From Tyto alba (lineage: Eukaryota > Chordata > Aves > Strigiformes > Tytonidae): a stretch of DNA of 64,000 nt. Position 1 is the first letter of the stretch. Every line of letters starts with the position of its first letter. A program made the translations under genes and the position numbers. The DNA is taken from the NCBI RefSeq assembly GCF_018691265.1, contig NW_024881283.1:8241731-8305730 (forward strand). Direction: 5' to 3'. Below, in pieces: positions 34,301 through 46,900 of the stretch. Below the pieces are notes generated by a model. That model was not told the origin of the DNA. It was given only the letters and a program-made list of their open reading frames with translations, and made no database searches.

Positions 34301-37170
34301 TGGTTCGAGGTAAGGCTGGAAGCAAACTGTTCCTGCCGGGTTTTCATTCTGCAAAGCAAACAGCTGAGCTGGACTGCCACCTGCTCACGACTTAATCATC
34401 CCCCAGCACCGCGGCTCAGCATTAACTCCTGCTCCCGGGCAGGAGGAGTGGAAATCCCCCGACAGTTACGGGCTCTACGGGAATGTGACATCCCAACTGG
34501 GGCTGTCCAAGGGGACTGACTCAGATGGGATAGACAGAGCCAACAGGAGCACCCAGGGCCTCAAGAATCTCTAAAATAAGCCGAAAGGAGAGCGTTTCCC
34601 TTGGCAGCACCAGTGGGGAGGCTTGTCCACCCCCCCCTGCAGGAAAAGCAGCCGGCATCCCCAGGGCACTAGCACGGAGCTCCAGCCCCCCTTGCTTGGC
34701 GGGGCTCGCTTTCTGGTGCCCCAAGCTGAACACCTTTCCCGGGGGCACCTATAACCATCAGCACTGCCAGCCCCGGTGCCCTCAGCACAGGCAGGTTACC
34801 TCCCTCCCACGTGTCCCCCAAACTGACCCCAACCCCCCCTCTCTGCTGCAGCACAGACCCCCGCGCATCCCCACGGGCAGCTGGTGGCTCCAGCAAGCCA
34901 CGTGCATGCAATGCCATCTTAAACACGTCTCCTTCAGACCCTCTCCAGCACCGCCTGGGCTTTTGAACCCTCCCTCCCAGCAGTAAAACAAGCACGTCAC
35001 TCTAAAGAGGTGGTGAGGGTGATCTCACCGCTTCTTTCCCGGTGTTAAAAACCCTCCACCAATCCACCCCCCTGCCCGGCAGCCTCCCCAGATGACTGCC
35101 GAGGCCGCTGGGTTTCCGCTGACGCAGCGGTTCAGGCATTATTTCATCGCTTCGCAGTTCTCAGAAGCCTCCCCTGGTTTGTCACCCCTCCGAGGACGCT
35201 GGCAGAGAGCCGGACCGTGCTTGCTCATTAAATGACACCATGAAACTCGTGGCCACGCATCCCGGGTTCCGGGAAAGCGCTGAACCCCACTGAGCCGGCA
35301 TCAACACGGTGGCACTGGGCTGCAAGGAGAGGGCAGGAGGGAGCAGGGGACGGGGACAGGCAGCGGCTGGGTACCGGGACACAGATAAAAGCTGCATGTC
35401 AGGAGGCAGACAGCCAAGCAGTGAGGGCAGTGCCTGATGCACATGGAGCTGCCGGGTGAGAGGGAGGAGGCGAAGCCTTTGCCAGAGGCGAGGAGGATGG
35501 GGATTCACGGGAGGAGGAACGGCAAAAGTTTCCCAGCAGAAAACACTTCAGCTTTTTGGGAGCGAGCAACATCATCCCAGCTCCGGGCACGGGGGAAGGC
35601 TTGCTCGCACGCCCATGTGCAAGAGAACACACACGTCTGCACGCCTTCCCAAGGGCCTGTGCTGACACGGTGAGGTGGCACCTTTCCCAGGCTGAGAGAG
35701 GAGGAGGAGGAAGGCGATGCCATCTCTGGGTCCCTCCCTGCCCCTCCGGCCACCGGGACAATGCCGCACACCTCCAGAGCGCTGCCGTCTCCAGGGCTAG
35801 GTAAACACCCGCTCCGTAATTCCCAGCACGCCCCAACAGCACCTCGGTGGAGAGAAAGCCACGCAAAAACAAACCAAACCAAAACAAACACCCCAAAAAC
35901 CCCCACCGTAAGATTTGATGGAAGCCCCTGCAAAGGTGAGTGGTGGAGCCTTGTGTCGGAGGGCAACTCAAGCCCTGGCCACATCCTGCAACTGCTCCCA
36001 CCGCCTGCACAGGAGCTGAGTAAATGCCCCAAATCCTGGAAAAATCCCCCTAAATGAAGTCCCAGGCCCCAGCCCCTCTCTCAGAGGACCCAGACCCCAT
36101 GGCAGTGTGGCCAGCTGGGGTGCAGAGCTGCACCCCAACACAGCTGAGCCCCGGGGAGGACCCCAGGGAGCCAGGTCGGAGCCACAGTGCTGGGATCTTC
36201 ATGGACTGCTCAAGGCTAAGCTTTGCACTTCCCACAGCAGCGGCTTAGGGAGCAAGAAAGCCAGAGGGGGGGGTGGAGGGATCGCCGGCATCAAAACTCC
36301 TTTTCTATCAGCTAACAAAAGGCCCGGTGTCTCCGCAAAGAGGCTTGTTATTCCAACGCCAACCAAAGGCTGCTTGGCAGCAGGAGAAATAGGAAAACGT
36401 TAGGCTAGTGGGAACTGGCTGCGCTTTGTTCGGGGCGCGCTTGGGCGCTGTGTTTGCACAGGCTCCGCGCAGCAGCTCGCGATGTGTGTGTGGGGGGGGG
36501 GGCATCAGGGCCGGGTTCCCCCCAGCCGAGGTAAGAAGCTGTGTCCCCCATCTTTTGCTGCCTTCAACCCCCCCGATGTGCCCCACACAGTTGCTCTGGG
36601 TCCGACCGGCCTCACCACGCTGCAAACACGAGCGCAGCCGGTGGAACTGCAGCCCCCCCGCCCCCCCAGCCTGCTCGGGACGGGAGATGTGCAAAGCTCC
36701 GTCTTAGAAATGGAGGTCAAAGAGAAGGAAACAGCCGATTCTCATTTTCCTTTGCAAATGGAGGGCAGGCAGGCAACCTTGAGCCCTGATCTCATTAGAT
36801 GTCCCAAACTACGCAGCGTGAAACCCGATTAGTGCCGTGCGGGAGGCGGGAGAAGGGGTGGCAGTTTGTTCTGCCAGCCAGCCGCAGCACCCTTCGACCA
36901 AAGGTGGGGGGTCCCAGCCCCCCTGAGGAACAGGGCACCCAGAGGCCCTTCCCCACAGCACCCTGTGCCTACAAAGGGTCTAGATGTGTCCCTGGTCCTC
37001 CCATGGCCCATGTCTGGCGTGTGAATGGTCCTGGGGATCACAGCCGTGGGCTCAGCCGGGGCTCTGCCCATGGCTGCTCTGTGCTCTGAAGTGATGCTTC
37101 ATCCCCGGCTCCTGCCACCACCTCCTGGCCAGGCTGGCCTTGGCGTGCAGCAGCAGAAAGGAATTTGGGA

Positions 37171-37350
37171 TTAAAAAAAAAAACAAAAAACAAAAAACAA
37201 ACAAAAAAAAAAAAAAAAAAAAAAAAGAAGCCAAACAACAAACCAAACAGGGGGAAGGCAGGAGCCCGAAACCTCTGTTCCCTAGAGACCCGCTCTCCTG
37301 CAGAGAAACTTAATCCTCATAAAAAAAAAAAAAAAAAACAAAAAAAAAAA
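37171..37350. repeat. Two A-rich simple tracts
   Basis: A runs broken by single C at 37171-37226 and 37320-37350, about 90 nt apart. No recognised retro-element attached. Confidence 0.8.
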
Positions 37351-40300
37351 CAACAAATGAAATAATCCAGTTGCTAACATCGCTCTGCCTGCTTCGTTCA
37401 AGCACCAGCACAGCACCAGGTCTGCTGGATCCCACCAGCCTGGCCCAAGACCATCAGATGCTCTGGGGAAGGCTAAGCTGGACCTTTCTGGAGCTAAAAC
37501 CATCTCTGGCACCGCGAGGATGTGGTGGGAGAGCTGTAAATGGCCGGAGATCCTCAATTAGAGCGCAGCCCACGAGTCCCCCCGCCTGGCGGTGCTCCCT
37601 AGGGGACACCCTCATGGAATGGATATGCTGGAGGAGAGGTGCCCACCCTTCCACGGGAGGAACTGGCCGCATCCTTCTCCCCATGTGCAGGGAGACAGGG
37701 CTGGGAGAGCCGTGTGCCGGAGGAACCAAAACCCCACCGGGGCCTCCGCCCGCGCTGGCCAGGGTAGATGGTGGCCCTGGATCTCTTATCGCACCCGGCC
37801 ACCTTGGGCAGCCCCGGCCCGGGGCTGCTCCTCGGGGAAACCATCACACGATGGGACAAAAGCAAACAGCAACGGTGGCACGTGGGGACAAGCTGTGGCA
37901 CCGCTCCAGCACCAACCTCGTGGCACACGCCAGGGCAGGATGCTGCTCCAGCCCCGATCGCCCGCTGCCCTCCGGCAGAAGTTACATCTAAAAACCCCGC
38001 TTTTTTAACAGGAGAAACTCAGCAGAGCTGGACACGCGCCGGGAACAAGCACAGACCCACTCCTGGGTCCTGGCCACGGGGAAAATCTGAGCTGGTTCCC
38101 CTGGGGAAAGCACGTGGCAATGACAAGGTCAGATGAAGCCAGGAGATTAACCAGCTTGCACAGGAGAAGCCCGAGAAGATGCTGGATTTTATCCGGCTGC
38201 CAAGTAAACAACAAACTCCTCAGAAAGTGAAACCAGTCATTCTCATGCCGCTGGTAAAATTAACCCAGCAATAAATTTGTAATCAAATGGGTTTGCTTAA
38301 GCAGCTCTCGTCACCTCGGGACCGTGACAGCCGCTGCCCCGGGAAACTCGAGATGGAGACTGTGTGGAAAGGCTGGGTGACCCCGAACCCCCCGGGGCAG
38401 CGGCTCTTGGGGCAGGGTCTGTCCTGGAGCAGCATCCTTTGTCACCGGCACAGAGGCAGGGATGTGGCAGGGCCTCCCAGCCCCGGCCCGGCCCGGCGGG
38501 CGCAGGGCACTGGGATGCTCTCCAAGCCCCTCGCCTGGACCCGGCAGGGCTGACAGCGATGGATGCTGGCACCGTGCCGGGGGTCAGGGGCCTGGACTTA
38601 CACACACGAGCATTTACATATGAAATGCTCCCAGCTCCAATATCCGCTGCTGTCTCCACCTCCCTGGGGAGATGAATAGAGATGAGGGGGGAAGAGGGGA
38701 AAAAGAAACCTCTCCAGCAATAAAACCTGCCTTTCCTCCAGCTTTGTCCAGCCCCGCCGCTCAAGGGCAGGCTGGCTGGGGCTGCTTTCAGCACTGAAGA
38801 GCACACTTGGCTACACGGCAAATGCCAAACCACGACACAAACCATGGCAGCGGGCACAGCAGAGCTAACCATAACCACCTCCAAAGGCGGGCACCCCTTC
38901 CCCACCCATGGGGATGCTATGGGGAAGCACCCCAGTGCGAGAGGGGCAGCTGTGCCCACTCAAAGAGCGGTCCCATCTCGCCTCCCCTCCCCTGAGCATC
39001 CCCTGCCCACGACGCTGTTTCCTCCATCCCCCTTCATGCACCACATTCTGAATTCAAGCCGCCAAGGGCTGCGGTAAACACGGCTGGTGGCAGCCAGCGA
39101 GTCGGCATCGCTCAGGCTAGAGGCAGCGAAACAAGACAAACTGCAGATTTGGCTTCTTGGGGACTTGCCACCTGTGTTCTTGTGTTCCCCTTAGAGGCTC
39201 CCAAGAGTGGAAAGTGCCGCGAGCGCCGGGATGCGGGAGCCAGCGCAGGCAGCCAGCGAGAGCTCCCGGCAGGGCTCCGGGCGGCCCCGGGAGAGGGGGA
39301 GGCTGCCAGATCGGCTCCTGCAACCAGTCACCTTGTAAACGCTATTAATAATGTCATCTCGGCTCCTCGCACCTCGTTCTCACAGGCAGGAGGGGAATTT
39401 GCTGAGCTGCAGCTGGAGAAACGGCCTAAAACCTCTGACGGGAGCGCTTTAGCAGCGGCCCCAAAATGCAGAGGCGGGGGGGGTGTCACTGGCACCCAAG
39501 CCCAGCACCCATCCATGCTCTGGCTGCCAAGGGGCTGCAGATGGTGGGATGAGCACAGCCACAAGACAGAGCCGGCCACCACCCCCAGCACGGCACACAG
39601 TCACCGGGGGCTCCTTTTACATTGATTTCCAGTGCCAGCTGCAGCGAGGCTCAGGAAAAATTTATGATGGACACCACACCAGCATAGAAAGTGAATTATA
39701 TTACTCCCGGACGCGATAACTCAGGGCAGCTGTCAGCCACAGAGCTGCGGGATTAACCCTTTGCGTCAGCCCCGGCAGAGGCACGGGAGGGTGGGGAGGC
39801 TGCCAGCCCTCCCAGTGACAACTCCCTTGGCTCCCTGCTAAATTAAACATTGAATTCATTCACCTTTGTTATACAGCGGGATCAGCTGGTGAAGCCCAGC
39901 CGTGCCGAGGCAGCGCTGTAGAAAGGGGCAAGTCAATAAGAGTGTTATTAGATGACAGGCGATGGCATCCCAGGTACCTTCTTTCCTCTCCGCCTGCCTT
40001 CTAGCAGGCACACCCCAACAGCAGGACGAGGCTGGCTGGAAGTCCCAGAGCAAAAAAGCTCCTCTGACAGCAAGGAGGGAAAAAAAGAAAGAAGGAAAAA
40101 AGCAAGGGAAGCATTGCCTCCTGCTGCAGCCAGAGCACCAGGTAAATCGAGCTGCTCTCCTGCTGCCCCTGCGCCCGCAGCCCGGGCTCGCTGCCGGCTG
40201 CAGCGGGGACAACGGCCACAGCGAGGACAACGGCCGCCTGCCTCCAGCCACCTGCCAGGGGCCAGCCCAGCACGATCAGGTGTCACAGCCGGCTCTCTGG

Positions 40301-40862
40301 GGACAGCCGGAGAGGCAGGAGAGGGCAGAGCATCGGGAAAGACTTTTGGAAAGGAGGAGGGGGGGGAAAAAAAGCACCGATCACCCGGGTGCCGCCGTGC
40401 ACCCACGGTCGGTGGGCCTCATGCAGGCGAAAAAACCCTCACTGGAGCCACATCAGCCCCCCAACCCACGGCAACAGCAGCCAGCTCCTCTCCCTTTAGC
40501 AGGATTTGGGGCTCAATTTCTTTTCCGATTATTTGCAAAGCAGCTTCCCCCGTCTCCCTGCGTTACTTACGGAGCTAGGTTAGCTGCTGCCCCAGCGCTC
40601 GCTTTGTGCCCAGCCACACTGCTCGAAATCCAAATAAAAGACAAAAGAGGGAAGTGAAGTGGAGCCATGGAAAGCACCACCCCTCCCGGCTGCCTCCATG
40701 GGAAGCCGGCGACTCCTCGATGTCCCAGGGGTACTCGATTTGCCTCGATCGGCGATCGATGGCAGATGGCCGGACTCCGCTGGAGCCCTCGGAGGAGGCG
40801 ACGCCGGAGCGGCTCAGCCCCTTTCCACACCGCCCGTCCGCACCGCGGAGGGTGACAAATAC

Positions 40863-40914
40863 CTTTCAGAGTGCCGAGTCCGTCCAGGAACTTCTTGTAC
40901 TTCTCCAAGTTCAT
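40863..40914 (-). CDS. Candidate MACF1 alternative first exon (MNLEK... N-terminus)
   Basis: ATG at 40914-40912 (A at -3). 17 codons read MNLEKYKKFLDGLGTLK, followed by G|GTATTT, phase 1, so joining the exon at 22582 gives TLK-DERDRV. No acceptor lies just upstream of the ATG, as expected for a transcription-start exon. Length and ending recall the short plectin 1e type first exon, which also ends in LK before DERDRV. It is less GC-rich than its flanks. The weak point is the donor, which departs from consensus after GT. The call rests on phase, start and resemblance, not on a remembered MACF1 isoform. Confidence 0.55.
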
Positions 40915-43900
40915 TTTCCAGCCCAGCCCGCCCCACTCCTCAGCTGGGTGGCATCTGAGCACCCACAAGCCCCAGCCGCCGTCACCGGCTCGGCAGCGCC
41001 GCTGGCCTCGCCGCCGTCGCCCTTTGACCACCAGCAAGCCCAGCTGCGGCACAGCCCTCGCGTTTCCTTATTTGATGAAGCACATTAAAATCCTCCCATG
41101 GCTGAGGCCACCCCCCTTTTTTGCAAATGACCCAATGCTAACAGCAAGTGCCCCACACCATCAGGGTTCCCAGAGTCCCTTATCCGCCCCCCCCTCCACG
41201 CCAGAGGTCTCAGGGATTGTATGTCCTGGGGATATTTCCAGCAAGGAGCACGTTTGAGGGAATTGGGAGGGGAAGGAAAAAAAACTCAAGAGGCTTTAAG
41301 ATTAACAGGCAGAAGAGGAAAACACAGTGAGCAGAGCGCAGGGTCCCCGTTCTCATGAGAAAAGCCACCCGGGTGACTCTGACACCAGGCCACCAGCCTG
41401 GGAGAAGCCACCAGAAAAGTGTCATAGAATTTTGGAAAAAAAGGCCAGGTGAGACTCAGGAGCAGGTGGGGGCTGGGTCCCTCCTGCCTTTGCCCCCCTC
41501 TGCTTGCTAACGTGCTCGCCCCACGCTGGTGGTGAGGCGCTTACAAAGCCGAAAAGGAGATTTACTGGTTTTAAAGGAATTTTTGGCAGCAGGAACTAGC
41601 CCAGCGTGATCCGAGGGGATCCGAGCGCCCGCTCCGCTCATTGCTGCCCTTCAGCAGGACTGGTGTCCACCGGGAATGTCTCAGGACTTCTGTCAAATCA
41701 AATAATAAATAATAATGACAACAATAGCAGCAACAGTGTTGAAAAGTGCTTGTTGTGGAGGTAGATCACGTTCTCCCTGTATCACCCCACCGCCTCTCCA
41801 GAAAGACCCCAGCAAATCGAGCGAGACCCAGCACACAGTGTGGGATCTGCCTGTGCGGGCTTCGGCACAGCCGGCACCTCCTGGCAGAACCATCCTGGCA
41901 CAGCCGCACGGCGTTTGAGCTTTGTCAGAGGGAGAGGAGAGAAACCACCCCCAAAAAACAGGGATTGCAGCTCCCTGTGTCCCAGTGGGGCGAGGAGATG
42001 CCCCCTGGTCCACAGGTACCGGCACCGGCACCCCCGGCTCCTTCACGGCGTGCTGGGGGGAGCAAGCCCACCCCTTCCCAAAGCGAGCAGCATCCCACGG
42101 CGATGCCCCACGTTATCCACAAAAACGTGAATAAAACGGGTCTGCTCATCCAAGGGACCCCAGAGGGGGGCCCAGGGCCCTGGCTCCCCCGCAGCTCCGC
42201 AGACAGACGGACACCTCTCCGGGGACAGACGCGCACAGGGAGGGGGGATCGCTTTCCTTTGTGAGCGGAGCAAACCCCGCGGGCCAACACAAGTTGCCGC
42301 TTGTGTCCCCGGCAGCTGTCTGCCGGGGAACCAGAATCACACCAAGAGGGGAAACGGCGGGGGGCAGGTGCCCCCCACGCTCCAGTTACCCCGGGGCCCT
42401 CTGCACCACCCGCTCCCATCACCGGGATGGAGGTGACACCCGGAGGACCCGCTGCCATCAAAGGGGGGTGCCCAAGCGCCGGGGGACGCGCAGGAGGCGG
42501 CGGCAGCCAGGGTGGGCACGTTCATCCCGGTGAGAGGGAGCCGATCGGATCGGCGGTGAGCAGCCACGTGGGACAGCCGGGTTGTGCCTTCGAGGATTGA
42601 TGTGCAGCCCGGCCACAGCGCCGGCATCGCCGGGGCCGCTCCCGCAGACATCCCCCCCTCCCCGTGCCTGCCGGCACTGCCGGCAGCAGAATAAAAGTTG
42701 TTTCGAGAAGCCAAGTTGTCACCACTAAAAATAGCACAATGGAATGTTCCTCTGAAGAAAAAAAAAAAAAGAAGGGAAAAAAAAAAAAAAAACAACAAAA
42801 CTAGTTCTTGCTGACAAAGGGGCTGTGAGAAGGAAGGGAGGAACAGCCTCGTGGAGGGGGCGTGGGGACACCATCTCCTTCCTCTCCGTCACCCCCACGC
42901 CGGGAGCTGGGCACAGAGAGCAGAGCCCAGCGCGGGGGAGTGGGCAGCACCACCGCCGTCCCCGGTTTATTTATCTCCATCTTCCCCTCCCCAGCAAAGG
43001 GGAGAGACCAGGCAGTGCCGGGACAGCCACCGGACACGGCAAGCAGGCAGCTGCTCTGAAATTACAACAGCGGGAAGGAGACACGAGTGTCCTGGGCAAG
43101 CCCTGACCCCCCCCCCCAGCACCCAGCACCCCAGCACCCACCATGGCTTTGTGCCTCCAGGGTGATGAGGGTAACCCCGCACTTGCAGGGGGTTCGGTGC
43201 CTCCTGTCCCGCTCCCTAATGTGTCATCTAACACCAAAGCAGGTCAGGGGTGTGGGGAAGGAACCTGACACCCTCCGGACCCCCCCAAACGCCACAGTGA
43301 TGGGGAGAAGGGCGCTTCCCTCCTCCCGGCCCGAGGGGGTTAAAGAGGCAGCGGGTCTGACGCCACCGGACCCCATCCACCAGCATCCCAGCTCCCTCTC
43401 CCCACTGGGAACGCCAGGAATTCCCAGCGGAGGGAGGATTGCTCCAGCTGGCTCAATCAACACACCAGGGCCTGGGGGGGGGGGTGTCAGGGGGAGCCCC
43501 CAATTCCCAGGACCGCCACCACAGACCCGGCCAGCCGAGGAATCCCAGCATCTCCCAGCCCGGCAACTGCCCTCGGCGGCAGGAACGAGAAGCATCCCAA
43601 ACAGCCGGCGAGGATGAAATATCTCCACGTGCAGCGTCTGGAGCCGCCTGCAATAAAACCTCCCGTGCCATGGCTGTCCCAGCCACCCTCTCCCCAGGGC
43701 AGTGACCCACGGAGGGGGGGGGGGGTTTTGCTCCTTGAGTCGGGGGGGGGGGGATGGCAGGGGGTCACACTGTCCTTCCCCACCATCGCCAGCAGCGGGG
43801 GCAGAGGCCGTTCACGCCGCGCCAAGGATGCTGGCAGAGCCAGGGCACAGACGTGCGACCCACAGCAGCAAGCCCAGAGTGTGGGAAGCATTTTAGAAGA

Positions 43901-46900
43901 GCCTCGCCGGCACAGCTGCACCCTCGCCGCTCCAGTGAGCCCCCAGTGGGGACACGGCAATGGCCACAGCCACACCAGCTGTCCCCAGCATCGCTCATAG
44001 CAATCCTCATATCAACTGACCAGTGCTCGAACTGGGGAAGGTGGTGCAGGGGCTGCTAATTTACGTTAATTAGCTGGTGGGGCAGCTGCCAGCAGCATGC
44101 ACAGCGTGGGACTGCTGGGCTGGGGCAGAGCCTGGCTCTGCTCTGCACGGAGAGGAGTCGTTCCCACTGGATAGTTTTACCAGGACGGCTCTTGTAGCAA
44201 AACTACCCAAGGTCAACGCGAATCTCACTGCCACAGGAGCCCTTGTATACAGTTTCCTGCAGGGAAAAATAAGCTGCTGGCAAAAGCACTTCCAAAAGGC
44301 CACAATGGACCTGAGTAGTGATTAATAAAAACAAGACAGAAGTTACACCCTTATTTGACACAACCAGAAGTCAGCACAAACATCCCAGCGGGACAGAGGC
44401 ACAGCTCCACGGCTGCACAGGAGCAGGGCAGCCGGCTGGGAGGCAGCAAAGGATTGGGAGCAGGATGGGAGCAGGACAGGGCAGAGCTGGCTCTGGCCCC
44501 AGCTGTGCCAGGACACTGCCCTCAACGTGGGCAGGGGTCCCAGCAGAGCTCAGTGTGGGCAAGAGCAGAGGCTGGGAGAGGAGATGACCCACGCAGGTGC
44601 TGTAGAGGTGCAAAACCCGGCACCCATCACCCATGGGAGACTGGCAAAGCTTCCCTGGCATCAGTAAAAACTACTTGGTGTGAGCAGAGCAGAGCAGGCG
44701 GCCGCTGCAAGCAGCACAAGCGCAGCACCAGACCTGTGGGCCACGCCGGCAGGCTTGGCCTCACCGGAGGGAAAGAGGGTCCAACAGGAAATGAAAAATG
44801 GAAATGCGGCATGTCACGCACAGGGAAACAATGAAAAACATGATTGTGCCCTCGCAGCGCCAGGCCAGCTGCCCCGAACTCCCTGGCCCAGATGGCAGAT
44901 AGACCCGGGGGTGGGAGAGGGGCTCCCTTGGTGCTGCCAGGCCACCGCGGCAGGGACCGGGCGCGAGCACGAGCCACACGTTGCAGATCGACTGGTCCCA
45001 CCGCCGCCGGTACCGATGGACCCGGGATCCCACCGGCATCCTCAGAGCCTGCTCCAACAGGGCAAGAGGGAGCCCCAGCCCACCCTGCCAGCTCTCCTGC
45101 CGGGATCAGCATCCCGCTTCTCGCCCCAAATCTCCCAAACCATCTTGCCCAACAGCCCCCCCACCCCCCCTCTTCCTCCCTTCCAGGAATTGCTGGGCTT
45201 ATCTGACCCAGAGCCAGGGCGCACATCTCGGATCACATCCGAGGACTTGTTTTACCATGTCCGCAGCCAGACACACACTAAATCTGATCACCCAGACTTC
45301 CAGCCTCACCACACATCATCTCCTCAGGGAAGCTGATGCTGGAGGATCCTCCTACCCAGCCCCCCAAGTTGGGTGGGATCCATCCAGACGCACAAAACCC
45401 CACGGCACGAGCTTGGAAATGAAACTTCCCAGCTATTAACACAAGTATCCTCCATGCTTTGCACACACAGCCGTGCAGGGGACTTCCCTGGCGGGTTCCT
45501 TCTCGTGAGCTGGAAGCTGTTTGAACACCCCCAAACCCTAGCAGTGAGCAGAGTCCCCTCAGAGAACGGCAGTGCCAAGATGTTACACCTGGAGCCTCCA
45601 GTCAGTCTCAAGAAAAAGCATCTGGAAGGAGAAGGGGGAGCTCGAGGTCAGCATCCAGCAGGGACTCTGCGAGCCTGGCTGCCTGGGATGCAGGATGGAG
45701 GCTGGCCAGGCAGGGGACCCCGCTGCCAGCAAGGCCAGCACCCCCAGGCAAAAACTACCAGGCAGCCAATCTCCTCCCCACGCCGGGGAGCCCAGCACCT
45801 ACCTCCACCCCCCTGCTCTCCCACCAGCACCCAGCAGCAGCTCCGCTGGTTCCCACCCCACCCGCAGACTCCGCCGGGATGGGAAAGGCGTCAGCAACCA
45901 GTCGGGGTGCAGAGAGGAGCCAGTTTGTAGGTCCTGCCCACGGCCCCACGAGAGCTGGCTCCGTACCCACCACGCCAGGCAGGGAGGCACGCTGTGGGGT
46001 GACGGCCACCACCAGCCCCAGAAATTAGGACTCCCCCACCCCCCAGCGAGCTGCCGTCCCCAGCCCAGGTGTGCCATCAACACCCACCACTGCACCACCT
46101 CGCCCCGCAGGCAGCGATTGCCTCATCTGCCCTGGAAAACTCAGCTGGCATTGCCAGGATCCATCCACAGCACAGAGCTCCCAGGATCCATCCACAGCAC
46201 AGAGCTTCCCGAGGCAGTGATGTCCTGGGAACGGCCAAGCTGCGCAGAGGAGCGGGGAAGGGCTGGATTTGAGCTTCCCTGACCAAGCAGAGCCCCGGGA
46301 AAAGTTGCATCGCTCCGTGCATCCTCCCCGCTGTCCCAGCCCTCATGCTCCAGCCAGCAGCAACACACTGCTCCGTGCAGGAACCAGCGTGACTGAGCCC
46401 ACAGCCCCAGGAAGGGCTCTCAATCCCTCCGTGCAGGAGCTGGAGCTTTATCTGGGCAGCCCCAGCACAGAGCAGCTTCTTCCCACCCACCACCAGCTCC
46501 AGTGCGGCTTCTCCCTGCACCAAGACAGGAGAAACTGGAAACTGAAGTGCCCTGCTACTCCTACAGCTTACATTTATCTCTTTTAGGTGCATATAAAAGG
46601 ACTTATCGCCCTGGTATTCAAACAACAGTGTTAAGACACTTTAAATTTAAATAAACTTTTTTTTACTTCCCTCTGGGATCAGCCACGGTATGTCCAGAGC
46701 AGCCTAAACTTAGCTGACACAAGCAAGACGAGCCTGGAAAGGAGGTTGGCCAAAAACCAGCAGACGGAGGTCAAAGACTCCGCTCTTGCCCCAAAGAAGG
46801 AGCCAGGAAGGAAAAAGCTCCGACGGGAACGCGTGCAGGCAGTGCTGAGAAGAGCGAGAGAACCACGCCAGCCCTTTCCAAACGCTCAGCAGCGAGCTGG

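Larger units (their letters stand above)
29761..40862. other. MACF1 5' intron sequence
   Basis: About 11 kb. Holds a C run (31785-31806), a TA-rich block (31295-31375), A-rich tracts (37171-37226 and 37320-37350), an AT-richer block at 38.11-38.30 kb, and two splice-bounded candidate exons (38602-38663, 39864-39915) listed as findings. No family-matched exon. Confidence 0.65.
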
